A stretch of DNA of 64,000 nt from Salirhabdus euzebyi. GTDB lineage: Bacteria; Bacillota; Bacilli; Bacillales; Alkalibacillaceae. The DNA is taken from contig NZ_JACHGH010000002.1 of the NCBI RefSeq assembly GCF_014207435.1, forward strand, positions 62,001 to 126,000, in the 5' to 3' direction. Made by a program: the position numbers and the translations under genes. The notes below the pieces were generated by a model that was not told the DNA's origin, did no database searches, and was given only the letters and a program-made list of their open reading frames with translations. Of the stretch, positions 34,271 through 42,895 are shown in pieces. The stretch's first letter is position 1; the number at the start of each line of letters is the position of its first letter.

Positions 34271-37200
34271 ATGCGCGCAATTACATTAACAATGTCTGCA
34301 TTTGGACCGTATAAGGAAAAACAGACAATTGACTTCACACAGCTTGGTGATGAGAGTTTGTTTCTTATTACAGGTCCAACTGGTGCAGGGAAGACAACCA
34401 TTTTTGATGCGATGTGCTTTGCTCTTTATGGTAAAGCTAGTGGTGATGACCGCGACCACGACACGTTAAGAAGTCATTTTGCTAGTGTGGATGATCATAC
34501 AGAAGTTTCCTTTCAATTTTCTCTTCATCAAAAAGTATTTGAAATTGTTCGAAGCCCAAAACAAGAAAAAAGAAAAGCACGCGGAGATGGCTATACAGAA
34601 CAGCCACCTCAAGCAGAGTTATATGAAATTATACATGGGGAAAAACATTTATTATACGCTAAAGTGAAAGAAGTTAATGAAGCCATTGAGGATATGCTTC
34701 AGTTAGACTATGAGCAGTTTCGGAAAATGGTCATGATTCCCCAAGGAGAGTTTAGACGATTAATTTCGGAAAATAGTAAGGAAAGAGAAGAAATTTTACA
34801 AAAGATTTTCCGCACCTATTTTTATGAAAGAGTTACCAAGCAGTTAGCTGACGAAAGTAAAAAACTTCAACAGCAATTGGAGCGATTAACAAATCAAGAA
34901 GAGCAAGAAATAAAGGCTATTCAATGGCCAGAAGACTACGATATAGAAGTGGCTGATACGAAACAAGCAAGAAAAGATTTACAGCTTTATATAACTCGCG
35001 AAATAGAGGAAATGAAGAAACAAGAAGATGCTCATCATGTTAAAAAACAGGCGCTAAATAAATTGCAAGACCAATACTATTTAGCAAAAGAACTGCAAAA
35101 CCAATTTAGTGAACACGATCAATTGAAAGAGAAATTGGAGCAATTAGCAACTAAGCAAGAGGAAATAAATATAGATAAGAAGAAGCTACAAAAAGCAAAG
35201 GATGCCGATCGCGTCGAAGGGTATGAAATCCAAGTAAATCAAAGAAAACAAGAATTTAATGGGTTACAACAGGCAGGCAAGGATAAGGAAGAAAATTTAC
35301 AAAAAGTTCTCGTTTATTTTGAGGAAGTAGAAAAGAAATTTCATACAGCAAAAGAAGAAGAACAAGAACGAGAGTCACTGAAAGAGTCCGTTCGTAAAAT
35401 GAAAGAAGAACATGAAAAATTAAAGATATATGTTGAGTTAAAGAGGCAAGAGAATGTGCTCGCTACTTCTCATAACGAACAGGTTACTTCCTTGAAACAG
35501 TTAGAACAAAAGGGTCAAGAAACAGAACAACAATTAGAAAAAATGGAGAAAGAAACCGAGGGAATACAGCAAATAACCGAGCAATTTTATGAGCTTTCTG
35601 CAAGAGAAAAGGAATTTGAACAACTGTTGAAAAAGGGCGCGCAACTTAAGCAAGAAAATACTAAGTTAGTCCGATTCAGACAGCTTTTTAAACAAATTAA
35701 AGAAAAGTATGATACAGCATTAGAGGCTGAAAAGGCACAAAAATTAGAATTACAGCAGTTAGAACAATCTCAGCGTCATGAACAAGCAGCTGTTTTAGCG
35801 AAAACATTAATAGAGGGGGATGCGTGTCCCGTTTGCGGCTCTTCCCATCATCCGTATAAAGCTCAATTCGGCCGTGAAACAGTCACGGACAAACAATTAG
35901 AGGAAAAAAGACAACATGTAGAAGCTTATGAAAAAAATGCCGAGGAATTACAAAAACAATATGTCGATATTACTTCAGACGGACGTTCTCAAGGAAAAAC
36001 AGTTAAACATTTAGAAGAGGAATTAACGGACCTAACCAATACCTCTTTACATGCAGATAATATTGAGTTGAAAATGTCTGAATGGAAACAAGAATATGAA
36101 AGCATTTCAAAAATGAAGCAACAAATGGAGGACCAGCTAAAACAATTAAGAAAAAAACAAGAGGATCAGAAAACGTGGAAACAGCATGTTGTGGAACTAC
36201 GTAAGCAGGTACAAGAAAAGTATACAGAACTGCAATCCTTAAATGAAAAGCTTATTAAAGTACAGTCTCAATTGGAACAAATGGGTGGAGAAATACAAGA
36301 TCCATCAATTGATGTACATGTTTTTGCCGAAAAAATTACTGAAAAAGAAAAGGAATACAGAGACAAAATAGAGAATTGGAATAATCTACAGCAACAATTT
36401 GAGAAAGCAAAGGATCAAAAGAACAGCTTGCAGGTAGAAGTTCAGTCGATTAAGGAACAATTAATCAAAGCAGAGGAAATACTTAATCAAGTAAAGAAAG
36501 AATTTAATAGGGAAGTTGAGGCAAAAGGTTTTTCGTCTGTTGCGGAATATGAGCAATCAAAAATGGAAGAGCAGCTACAATCTGAGTTAGAACAATCAGT
36601 TAAAACGTTTGAAGAGCATCTTCATGTAACGAAAAGCAGATATGAATTTTTGACTAAAGAACTACAGTCAAAAGAGCGTCCAGAAGTGAAAAATATAGAA
36701 GAAGAAATTAAGCAAAGAAACGAACAATTAAGTGCGGATGCAAAAGCTATTCAGCAAAAACAAATAAAAATTGATCGCCATGAAACAATAGCTGGGCGTT
36801 TAGACGTAATTATGGATGAAAAGAAAGTATTAGAACAGAGCTACTTTGATATTGGAGAACTTGCGAAACTAGCAAGGGGCGACAACCAGTTACGTTTATC
36901 TTTTGAAAGATATGTCCTTTCTTCGTTTTTAGATGAAATATTGTTCCAAGCTAATATAAGGTTGGATCAGATGACCGATCACCGATATCAATTAGTAAGA
37001 AGTGATCAAATTGCTAAACGAGGCGCCCAAAGTGGATTAGATTTAGAAGTAATTGACTTTTACACCGGCCAACAACGTTCTGTTAAGACACTTTCTGGGG
37101 GGGAAGGCTTTAAGGCAGCTTTAAGCTTAGCTTTAGGAATGGCTGATGTCGTACAAGCCCACTCAGGTGGAGTAGAATTAGATACATTATTTATTGACGA

Positions 37201-37384
37201 AGGTTTTGGAACATTAGATGAAGTATCTTTAGAACAAGCATTACATTGCCTAAGTGATTTGCAAAAAGGTAATAGAATGCTTGGGGTCATTTCGCACGTA
37301 CCAAAACTAAAGGAAGAAATAAGAGCAAAGTTAAATATTGAGACATCTAGTGCTGGCTCCAAGGTTCGTATATCTATTTCTTAA
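34271..37384 (+). CDS. sbcC: SbcC ATPase subunit (Rad50-like)
   Basis: An SMC-like ATPase of 1037 residues that controls SbcD nuclease. Walker A ITGPTGAGKTTIFDAM is at about 34-45; two long Gln/Glu/Lys-rich coiled coils follow; between them is the zinc hook C519-P-V-C522 for dimerisation. Signature motif KTLSGGEGFKAALSLALG and Walker B TLFIDEGFGTLDE lie at the C terminus. AGGAGG before the ATG is inside the end of sbcD. Complete. Confidence 0.96.
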   Translation: MRAITLTMSAFGPYKEKQTIDFTQLGDESLFLITGPTGAGKTTIFDAMCFALYGKASGDDRDHDTLRSHFASVDDHTEVSFQFSLHQKVFEIVRSPKQEKRKARGDGYTEQPPQAELYEIIHGEKHLLYAKVKEVNEAIEDMLQLDYEQFRKMVMIPQGEFRRLISENSKEREEILQKIFRTYFYERVTKQLADESKKLQQQLERLTNQEEQEIKAIQWPEDYDIEVADTKQARKDLQLYITREIEEMKKQEDAHHVKKQALNKLQDQYYLAKELQNQFSEHDQLKEKLEQLATKQEEINIDKKKLQKAKDADRVEGYEIQVNQRKQEFNGLQQAGKDKEENLQKVLVYFEEVEKKFHTAKEEEQERESLKESVRKMKEEHEKLKIYVELKRQENVLATSHNEQVTSLKQLEQKGQETEQQLEKMEKETEGIQQITEQFYELSAREKEFEQLLKKGAQLKQENTKLVRFRQLFKQIKEKYDTALEAEKAQKLELQQLEQSQRHEQAAVLAKTLIEGDACPVCGSSHHPYKAQFGRETVTDKQLEEKRQHVEAYEKNAEELQKQYVDITSDGRSQGKTVKHLEEELTDLTNTSLHADNIELKMSEWKQEYESISKMKQQMEDQLKQLRKKQEDQKTWKQHVVELRKQVQEKYTELQSLNEKLIKVQSQLEQMGGEIQDPSIDVHVFAEKITEKEKEYRDKIENWNNLQQQFEKAKDQKNSLQVEVQSIKEQLIKAEEILNQVKKEFNREVEAKGFSSVAEYEQSKMEEQLQSELEQSVKTFEEHLHVTKSRYEFLTKELQSKERPEVKNIEEEIKQRNEQLSADAKAIQQKQIKIDRHETIAGRLDVIMDEKKVLEQSYFDIGELAKLARGDNQLRLSFERYVLSSFLDEILFQANIRLDQMTDHRYQLVRSDQIAKRGAQSGLDLEVIDFYTGQQRSVKTLSGGEGFKAALSLALGMADVVQAHSGGVELDTLFIDEGFGTLDEVSLEQALHCLSDLQKGNRMLGVISHVPKLKEEIRAKLNIETSSAGSKVRISIS

Positions 37385-37402
37385 TAAAAGTGAGGTGTTA
37401 AC

Positions 37403-37651
37403 ATGTCCGTACCTTTAACGATTGAGTGGAGAATTGTGACAGAAGGAAAAGAAAAAAGAATTGATTCAAAAGAAAATATATTTGAAATTGTTTTCTCAGG
37501 ATATAAACTTTTTCCTATTGATTCACCACTGGACATCATGCGTCATAAAGAATCAGATCAAATTGGCACTGCCATTGTGAATAAGATTACGTTTGAGAAT
37601 AATCAAACCATCTGCACGTATCAATTAGTAAAGTTATATAGCGTTAATTAA
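37403..37651 (+). CDS. Small protein resembling DUF2584
   Basis: An 82-residue protein predicted to be mostly beta strand (MSVPLTIEWRIVTEG, IFEIVFSGYKLFPIDSP, GTAIVNKITFENNQT). It resembles what I recall of DUF2584. Function unknown. GTGAGGTG precedes the ATG, 18 bp after sbcC, so it is probably the third gene of the sbcDC operon. No catalytic residues are obvious. Confidence 0.65.
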   Translation: MSVPLTIEWRIVTEGKEKRIDSKENIFEIVFSGYKLFPIDSPLDIMRHKESDQIGTAIVNKITFENNQTICTYQLVKLYSVN

Positions 37652-37710
37652 TTTGTCGCAAATAGAGATATTTTGCGGTTTCCGGGGAAATATAATGGGA
37701 AAATAATAAA

Positions 37711-37745
37711 GAAGGAGACGGCCAATGCCGTCTCCTTCCATTTAT
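37711..37745. terminator. Terminator between the DUF2584-like gene and trhO
   Basis: A perfect 12-bp stem GAAGGAGACGGC / GCCGTCTCCTTC with a 4-nt loop; T-rich sequence on both sides, better for the minus strand. Confidence 0.85.
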
Positions 37746-37748
37746 ATT

Positions 37749-38711
37749 TTAAGCTTTTACGCTATTTTCTTGTTCAATTTTATCTAATCTTTCTTGAACT
37801 GCTTCAGGAGAAAGATTGTGTTCAATTATATAACGGTTACGTGGAGAAACGCGACACTCATGAGAACAACTGCGCATATATTTATGTTCATTTTCCTCTG
37901 AACATAAAATTTTCTTATTACAGTCAGGATCTGCACAGTTTACATATCTTTCACATGGTGTACCATCATAATAATCTTTTCCAACAACCACATGTTCTTT
38001 TTTGTTTACTGGAACAGCAATACGCTCATCAAACACATACAATTGTCCATCCCATAGTTCCCCTTTTACTTCAGGGTCTTTACCGTACGTTACGATACCA
38101 CCATGAAGTTGTGCAACATCGTCAAATCCTTCTTTTAGAAGGAATCCAGAGAACTTCTCACAGCGAATACCACCAGTACAATATGTGATAACTCGTTTAC
38201 CTTCTAATTTATCTTTGTTTTCTCTTACCCAATCAGGTAATTCACGGAATGTCTCGATATCAGGTCTAATAGCTCCTCTGAAATGGCCAAGATCATACTC
38301 GTAGTCATTACGTGCATCTAGAACAACAGTGTTTTCATCTTTTAGTGCTTCATAAAATTCTTTTGGTTCCAAATATTTACCTGTTGTTTGGTTAGGATCT
38401 ACATCATCTTCAAGACGAAGGGTAACCAATTCAGGACGAGCACGTACTTTCATTTTTTTGAAAGCATGTCCATCCGCTTCATCAATCTTGAAAACCATAT
38501 CGCTGAAACGAGGATCATGATGCATAGCTTCCACATATTTGTTCGTTTGTTCAACAGTACCAGAAACAGTACCATTTATTCCTTCTTCAGCGATCAAAAT
38601 ACGACCTTTTAAGCCTAAATCGTTACAAAATTCGAGATGCTCATTTGCATATGCTTCAGGGTCTTCAATTTTGACATACTTGTAGTACAATAATACTTGG
38701 TATTTTTCCAT
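37749..38711 (-). CDS. trhO: tRNA uridine(34) hydroxylase TrhO (rhodanese-like)
   Basis: Oxygen-dependent enzyme that hydroxylates U34 of some tRNAs (first step to cmo5U/mo5U). The 320-residue protein has an N-terminal acylphosphatase-like region ([17 protein letters not shown]), a rhodanese domain with Cys in [15 protein letters not shown], and a C-terminal Cys cluster ([17 protein letters not shown]). GTG 38723 opens the frame, but GGTGG is spaced for ATG 38711. Single gene. Confidence 0.93.
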   Translation of the reverse strand: MEKYQVLLYYKYVKIEDPEAYANEHLEFCNDLGLKGRILIAEEGINGTVSGTVEQTNKYVEAMHHDPRFSDMVFKIDEADGHAFKKMKVRARPELVTLRLEDDVDPNQTTGKYLEPKEFYEALKDENTVVLDARNDYEYDLGHFRGAIRPDIETFRELPDWVRENKDKLEGKRVITYCTGGIRCEKFSGFLLKEGFDDVAQLHGGIVTYGKDPEVKGELWDGQLYVFDERIAVPVNKKEHVVVGKDYYDGTPCERYVNCADPDCNKKILCSEENEHKYMRSCSHECRVSPRNRYIIEHNLSPEAVQERLDKIEQENSVKA

Positions 38712-38861
38712 TGTTATTACCACCTATCAATTCATATTTGCAAGATATAAATGTGTTTAGGTTAGGTGTTCTTTTACATTGTCTCTTGCAACATCATATT
38801 TTAGCAGTATACTTACTAAAAATCAATCAGAAAAAAAATTGGCAAAAGGGGTCGAGAAGCT

Positions 38862-39167
38862 ATGTGCAACAAAAAAGAACTAGAGAAAAAAATAGTTGAG
38901 CAATACCAAGCTGATGAAAACATGATGATTCTTATCTTTGCACAATGGTGTATAAATAATGAGTTGGAACCAATGGATATTTATAAAAAAGCATATCCGA
39001 ATCAAGAAATGAACTTAGCTTTACAAAAAGTTTTAGAATTAACTGTTCCGAAAGAAGAAGCAGAGGATATTCCAGACACCACATTACTTAACGTCTTGCA
39101 ATTGTTTGGGAATGACGATTTAGCATTTGAAGTAACAAAAGAAATGGAAAAATTAAAGAAGTCATAA
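38862..39167 (+). CDS. Hypothetical protein, 101 aa
   Basis: I do not recognise the family. The protein is acidic and helical (ELEKKIVEQYQADENMMIL, FAQWCINNELEPMDIYKKAYP, a C-terminal FEVTKEMEKLK). There is no signal or membrane segment. AAGGGGTCGAGAAGCT precedes the ATG, and a good terminator follows, so it is a real single-gene unit divergent from trhO. Confidence 0.65.
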   Translation: MCNKKELEKKIVEQYQADENMMILIFAQWCINNELEPMDIYKKAYPNQEMNLALQKVLELTVPKEEAEDIPDTTLLNVLQLFGNDDLAFEVTKEMEKLKKS

Positions 39168-39170
39168 GTG

Positions 39171-39206
39171 AAAAGGGATGCAGATAGTCATTTGCATCCC
39201 TTTTTG
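39171..39206 (+). terminator. Terminator after the 101-aa gene
   Basis: A perfect 12-bp stem AAAAGGGATGCA / TGCATCCCTTTT with T-run. Confidence 0.9.
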
Positions 39207-39240
39207 ATGATCAAATTAATTAATTTGAAAGAAACCAAGT

Positions 39241-39408
39241 GATAATTGAAGGTATCCTACCTATGATTGCAGACTGAATCGGGATAATTGAAGGTATCCC
39301 GCCTATCATTACAGACTGACTCAAGATTATTGAAGGAAACCCGGTAAAAATTGCACAGGACTCAAAATAATTGACTGAAAAGCGGAAATATCAACTCGGC
39401 ATAAGTAT
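39241..39408. repeat. Tandem repeat, 42-bp period, about 3.5 units
   Basis: Units start at 39241, 39283, 39325 and 39367. Units 1 and 2 share GATAATTGAAGGTATCC, then CTAT-ATT and CAGACTGA. Unit 3 is GATTATTGAAGGAAACCCGG and more diverged. Unit 4 keeps only ATAATTGA. No frame conservation; the array ends before the stop of the minus-strand dehydrogenase. Confidence 0.8.
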
Positions 39409-39423
39409 TTTTAAGGAAGTAAC

Positions 39424-40302
39424 TTATTCAAAAAGCTTAATCAATGCTTGTGTGCCGCTATCTTCATCCCCTTGTTCGGCTAGCTGGGTGTATAAAGATA
39501 GGGATAGTTCTAACCCCGGAGTCATCATGTTCATTTCTTTTGCTGTTTCTAATGCAATTTTCATATCTTTAATAAAATGCTTTACGTAAAATCCAGGGGC
39601 ATAGTTTTCTGCAATCATTCTAGGTGCTAAATTATTTAATGACCAGCTTCCTGCTGCACCTGTCGTAATGCTTTCCAGCACTTTCGTTGGATCTAGTCCA
39701 GCTTTTTTCGCATACGTAATCGATTCACAAACTCCTACCATATTAGTAGCAATCGTAATTTGATTGCACATTTTTGTATGTTGGCCTGCACCAGCTGGAC
39801 CCTGGAGAATAATGTTTTGACCGAGTACTTCAAAAATAGGCAGGATAGATTGAAATGCTTGCTCCTCACCGCCAACCATTATAGCCAGTTTACCTTCCCG
39901 TGCTCCAATGTCACCGCCTGAAACAGGGGCATCGAGTGCACTAATCCCTACTAGTTTTGCTTCTTTATATATTCTTTCAGCTAAATATGGCTTAGATGTA
40001 GTCATGTCAATGATATATGTACCTGCTTTTGCATTTTCTAATATACCGGCTTGTCCAAAATAGACTTCTTCTACGTCAGTAGGGTAGCCAACAATCGTAA
40101 TAATTACATCAGAAGTCGCCGCTAAATCCGCTACAGATTGTTTCCATTTGGCACCAGCTTCTAAAAGTTCATTTGCTCTTTCTTTTGTTCTCGTGAATAC
40201 GTTTAATGCATACCCGGCTTTCAGCAAATTGGAAGCCATGCTTTTCCCCATAACTCCTGTTCCAATAAATCCAATCGTCCTTTTTACATTCGTTGTCATC
40301 AT
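39424..40302 (-). CDS. Beta-hydroxyacid dehydrogenase family oxidoreductase (YkwC-like)
   Basis: A 292-residue NAD(P)-dependent enzyme of the 3-hydroxyisobutyrate dehydrogenase family. The cofactor motif is IGFIGTGVMGKSMASNLL, the substrate loop DAPVSGGDIGAREGKLA and the catalytic Lys in GQHTKMCNQI. It resembles B. subtilis YkwC. The substrate (3-hydroxyisobutyrate, tartronate semialdehyde or succinic semialdehyde type) is not resolvable. Single gene; GGAGGATTATG in front. Confidence 0.9.
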   Translation of the reverse strand: MMTTNVKRTIGFIGTGVMGKSMASNLLKAGYALNVFTRTKERANELLEAGAKWKQSVADLAATSDVIITIVGYPTDVEEVYFGQAGILENAKAGTYIIDMTTSKPYLAERIYKEAKLVGISALDAPVSGGDIGAREGKLAIMVGGEEQAFQSILPIFEVLGQNIILQGPAGAGQHTKMCNQITIATNMVGVCESITYAKKAGLDPTKVLESITTGAAGSWSLNNLAPRMIAENYAPGFYVKHFIKDMKIALETAKEMNMMTPGLELSLSLYTQLAEQGDEDSGTQALIKLFE

Positions 40303-40425
40303 AATCCTCCCTACCGATGTTCATAAAATCGCCATACTGTTTTCATAAAACCGTCATACTATACCCGTTTGACGAGCTTGTTCTTCTATTATACTAAAAT
40401 TAACAAAATAGTTGGGGGGATTAAT

Positions 40426-40506
40426 ATGCTATCTGCTATTTTATTTGGATTAATTTTGACGGGCTTTGTTGGCTTTATCATATTTGCTGAAGTTACCGCT
40501 GAATAG
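40426..40506 (+). CDS. Small hydrophobic protein, 26 aa
   Basis: A short frame encodes MLSAILFGLILTGFVGFIIF followed by AEVTAE, a single membrane helix. It has a strong ribosome binding site, GGGGGGATTAAT, a possible promoter (TTGACG at 40369 and TATACT at 40390, 15 bp apart, which is short) and its own terminator just downstream. That combination argues for a real expressed microprotein. Function unknown; I know no homologue. Confidence 0.6.
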   Translation: MLSAILFGLILTGFVGFIIFAEVTAE

Positions 40507-40527
40507 GGATGGAAAAAGTAAGCTACT

Positions 40528-40573
40528 AAAAAGGATAGAGAAGCAACAGGTAACTGTTCACTCTATCCTTTTT
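40528..40573. terminator. Terminator after the 26-aa gene
   Basis: A 13-bp stem AAAAAGGATAGAG / CTCTATCCTTTTT encloses an inner hairpin CAACAG/CTGTT. Its T-tract abuts repeat copy A. Confidence 0.88.
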
Positions 40574-40574
40574 C

Positions 40575-40752
40575 ATTGCTTAGGAAATTATAAAATTTCG
40601 GACTTGTGGATAAGTTAGTTGCACGGGGGAGCCACGTCTAGCTCCAGCACCTACCCCCTCGGGACATAAGTCAATCCCTTCTGTGGAAAAAACTCCACGG
40701 CAGGTCTTGTCTTATGCCTGCCTTAGGCTGAGCAAGGCGCTTGCGCTTTTGT
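40575..40752. repeat. 178-bp dispersed repeat, copy A
   Basis: Almost identical to 61398-61576: the two differ by one substitution and one inserted base around the GTGG-AAAAA-CTCCAC hairpin. It contains GTCTAGCTCCAGCACCTACC and GGCGCTTGCGCTTTTGT. Similar words occur in intergenic repeats of many Bacillus genomes as I recall. It begins directly after a terminator T-tract and ends 2 bp from the stop codon of the LysM gene. Confidence 0.93.
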
Positions 40753-40754
40753 AC

Positions 40755-42734
40755 TTACTGTAAGCCTGCCGCTTTTTCTACTTGTGCTTGGTGAGATGGA
40801 TCAGCTTTACCGTCGATATGACGGGTACTGTTTCCGAAATAAACATCAAAATGTCCCGTAATGCCGTTATTGGTTATATATTCTCTTTCATGTGGCATAA
40901 AACTCATACTAGCTGCTATTTTTCTTCCGTCTACCTCAAGAATTACAGCTCTAGGTGTCCAAGAGTACCCACCCCATATAGATTGTGCGATGGTGGAGTC
41001 ATTGGCCGTAACTGTCTCACTATCTGCGTGGTTTGCCCCAATTGTTCGTTTAATAAAAAAGCTTTTTCCAGTTGCAAAATCAGTAACTTTTGCTGTTTTT
41101 CCAATAGTGAATACATATTGAGCTTCTGTCCACCAATCAAGATATTCCCCATGTTTTTCACTTACAACAGGTTTAACAGCAATATTGTGCATCGGTATCT
41201 TAAGGGTTTGACCAATTGATAAAGCACTACTAGTCGTTAGGTTGTTAGCTTTTAATAATTCGTGCTGGGGTATACCGTAACGAATACTTAATCCCCATAT
41301 GTTATCACCAGAAGCAACAGTATGTGTTTGATACGTAATCGTATTATTTGTCGTTGTAGATGGTTCATTTAAACCATTCGGAATGGTTAATACTTGCCCA
41401 ATTTGTAAAACATCTGAATTCAATTGATTAGCAGTACGTAATTGATCTACTGTAATGTCAAATCTGTTGGCTATTACGGATAAACTATCTCCTGAACGAA
41501 CCATGCAAGTAAAAGTGGTTCTTACCTCATCCAGGACTGGAACAGGATCGGTTTTCGCTTCACTTTTAGGAGGGATTGTTAATTTTTGTCCAATCTGTAA
41601 GGAATCTGTTGTTAGTTGATTAGCTGCTCTTAAATCAGCAACCGTAAGACCAAGTCGTTGGGTAATCGTCCATAAATTGTCTCCTGCTACAACAGTATAC
41701 GTTGATGATCTTTCCGTTGGTTTTTCCGTTTCTGTTTCCCCTATGTAGGATGGAATCGTTAATACTTGTCCAATGCCAAGAACATTGGTATTTAGCTGAT
41801 TTACTTCACGTAATGTATCCACCGTTACATTATTTTTCCTTGCGATTGAATATAATGTATCTCCTACTACAACGGTATGTATTTTTGTCTGCTCCAATGG
41901 TGTATTAGTATTTGATGGACTAGGTGGATTTGCTGTACTAGTTGTAGGAATCGTTAGTACCTGTCCAATCTGTAACGCAATGGAGGTTAAATCGTTCGTA
42001 CTAACTAGTTGATCGACGGAAACTTGAAAACGCTTCCCAATAGAATAAAGTGTATCGCCTGGTATGACTGTATAATTTGCCCCCTGTGTAGGAGCAGGTT
42101 GTTCAGTTGTTCCAGTTTGAACACGACTTTCTCCTATATTGTTCAATAGAACTGGTATAATAAGCGTCTGTCCAATTTTCGTTGCATCACTCGTTAACTT
42201 GTTGGCTTCCTTAATTGCATCTACGGTTGTATCGTAATTTTTTGCTAATACCGATAAATAATCTCCGCTACCAACGAGGTGGATGGCTTTTGGTATAATG
42301 AGACGTTGATTTAACTGCAGTGTATCGGTAGTTAATTGATTTGCTTTTTTCATAAGATCTACAGTTGTATTATATTTTCGTGCTATATTCCACAGTGTAT
42401 CCTTTGCAGTTACCTCGTAATAAATTAAACTGGATACATTAGCCTGTGTGGTGATAGGTGTTTGTGATGCTGCTTGTATTTTATTCACATGTAACGTAAA
42501 TGGGATGGCCGTTACAACAATACCCCCACAAATAATTTTGACTACTGAAACCCGAAGTTTTGGATAACGTTCTTTAACAATTTGTTTCGCTGTTTCCAGA
42601 AAGTCCGTCCTCGCTTTTGGTTCTGATCCTAACTCATCGGCGAACTCGGCTAAACTTTCATCAACGTATAGGAGTAATTCATATTCATCTCCGTTTTTAT
42701 TTTGTTTGAGTTCATACCTTTGAATATTATCCAT
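40755..42734 (-). CDS. Multi-LysM cell wall or spore protein, 7 LysM domains
   Basis: A 659-residue protein. A cytoplasmic-type N-terminal region of about 68 residues is followed by a hydrophobic segment (VVKIICGGIVVTAIPFTL) that may anchor it. Seven LysM repeats (about 105-545) end in IP, for example YTVIPGDTLYSIGKRF and HTVASGDNIWGLSIRY, and bind glycan. The C-terminal domain (LDWWTEAQYVFTIGKTAKV to FGNSTRHIDGK) is a conserved LysM-associated domain of unknown activity. No known hydrolase motif. Possibly a spore envelope component. Confidence 0.8.
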   Translation of the reverse strand: MDNIQRYELKQNKNGDEYELLLYVDESLAEFADELGSEPKARTDFLETAKQIVKERYPKLRVSVVKIICGGIVVTAIPFTLHVNKIQAASQTPITTQANVSSLIYYEVTAKDTLWNIARKYNTTVDLMKKANQLTTDTLQLNQRLIIPKAIHLVGSGDYLSVLAKNYDTTVDAIKEANKLTSDATKIGQTLIIPVLLNNIGESRVQTGTTEQPAPTQGANYTVIPGDTLYSIGKRFQVSVDQLVSTNDLTSIALQIGQVLTIPTTSTANPPSPSNTNTPLEQTKIHTVVVGDTLYSIARKNNVTVDTLREVNQLNTNVLGIGQVLTIPSYIGETETEKPTERSSTYTVVAGDNLWTITQRLGLTVADLRAANQLTTDSLQIGQKLTIPPKSEAKTDPVPVLDEVRTTFTCMVRSGDSLSVIANRFDITVDQLRTANQLNSDVLQIGQVLTIPNGLNEPSTTTNNTITYQTHTVASGDNIWGLSIRYGIPQHELLKANNLTTSSALSIGQTLKIPMHNIAVKPVVSEKHGEYLDWWTEAQYVFTIGKTAKVTDFATGKSFFIKRTIGANHADSETVTANDSTIAQSIWGGYSWTPRAVILEVDGRKIAASMSFMPHEREYITNNGITGHFDVYFGNSTRHIDGKADPSHQAQVEKAAGLQ

Positions 42735-42895
42735 TCAAATTAATCTCCTCTTGGCTTATTAATTGAAAACATTCGTAGTTTTTATCAAATACATACTATT
42801 CATTCCTATTCTACTTAAATGGAAAGGATAGACGCTCAAGCTTTCTTCCCCTAATATATAAAGAAGAACGAGATAAAAAGTAGTGAGGTATAATC

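Noticed and set aside
39241-39408. CRISPR array at the 42-bp repeats
   Set aside because: The units follow without spacers and degrade along the array, so it is a plain tandem repeat.
41702-41908. Plus-strand frame opposite the LysM repeats
   Set aside because: Shadow of the tandem LysM coding region; no ribosome binding site.
40755-42734. Possible CRISPR array from regular repeats in the LysM gene
   Set aside because: The periodicity is protein-level LysM repetition, with diverged DNA and no constant repeat/spacer pattern; no cas genes in the window.
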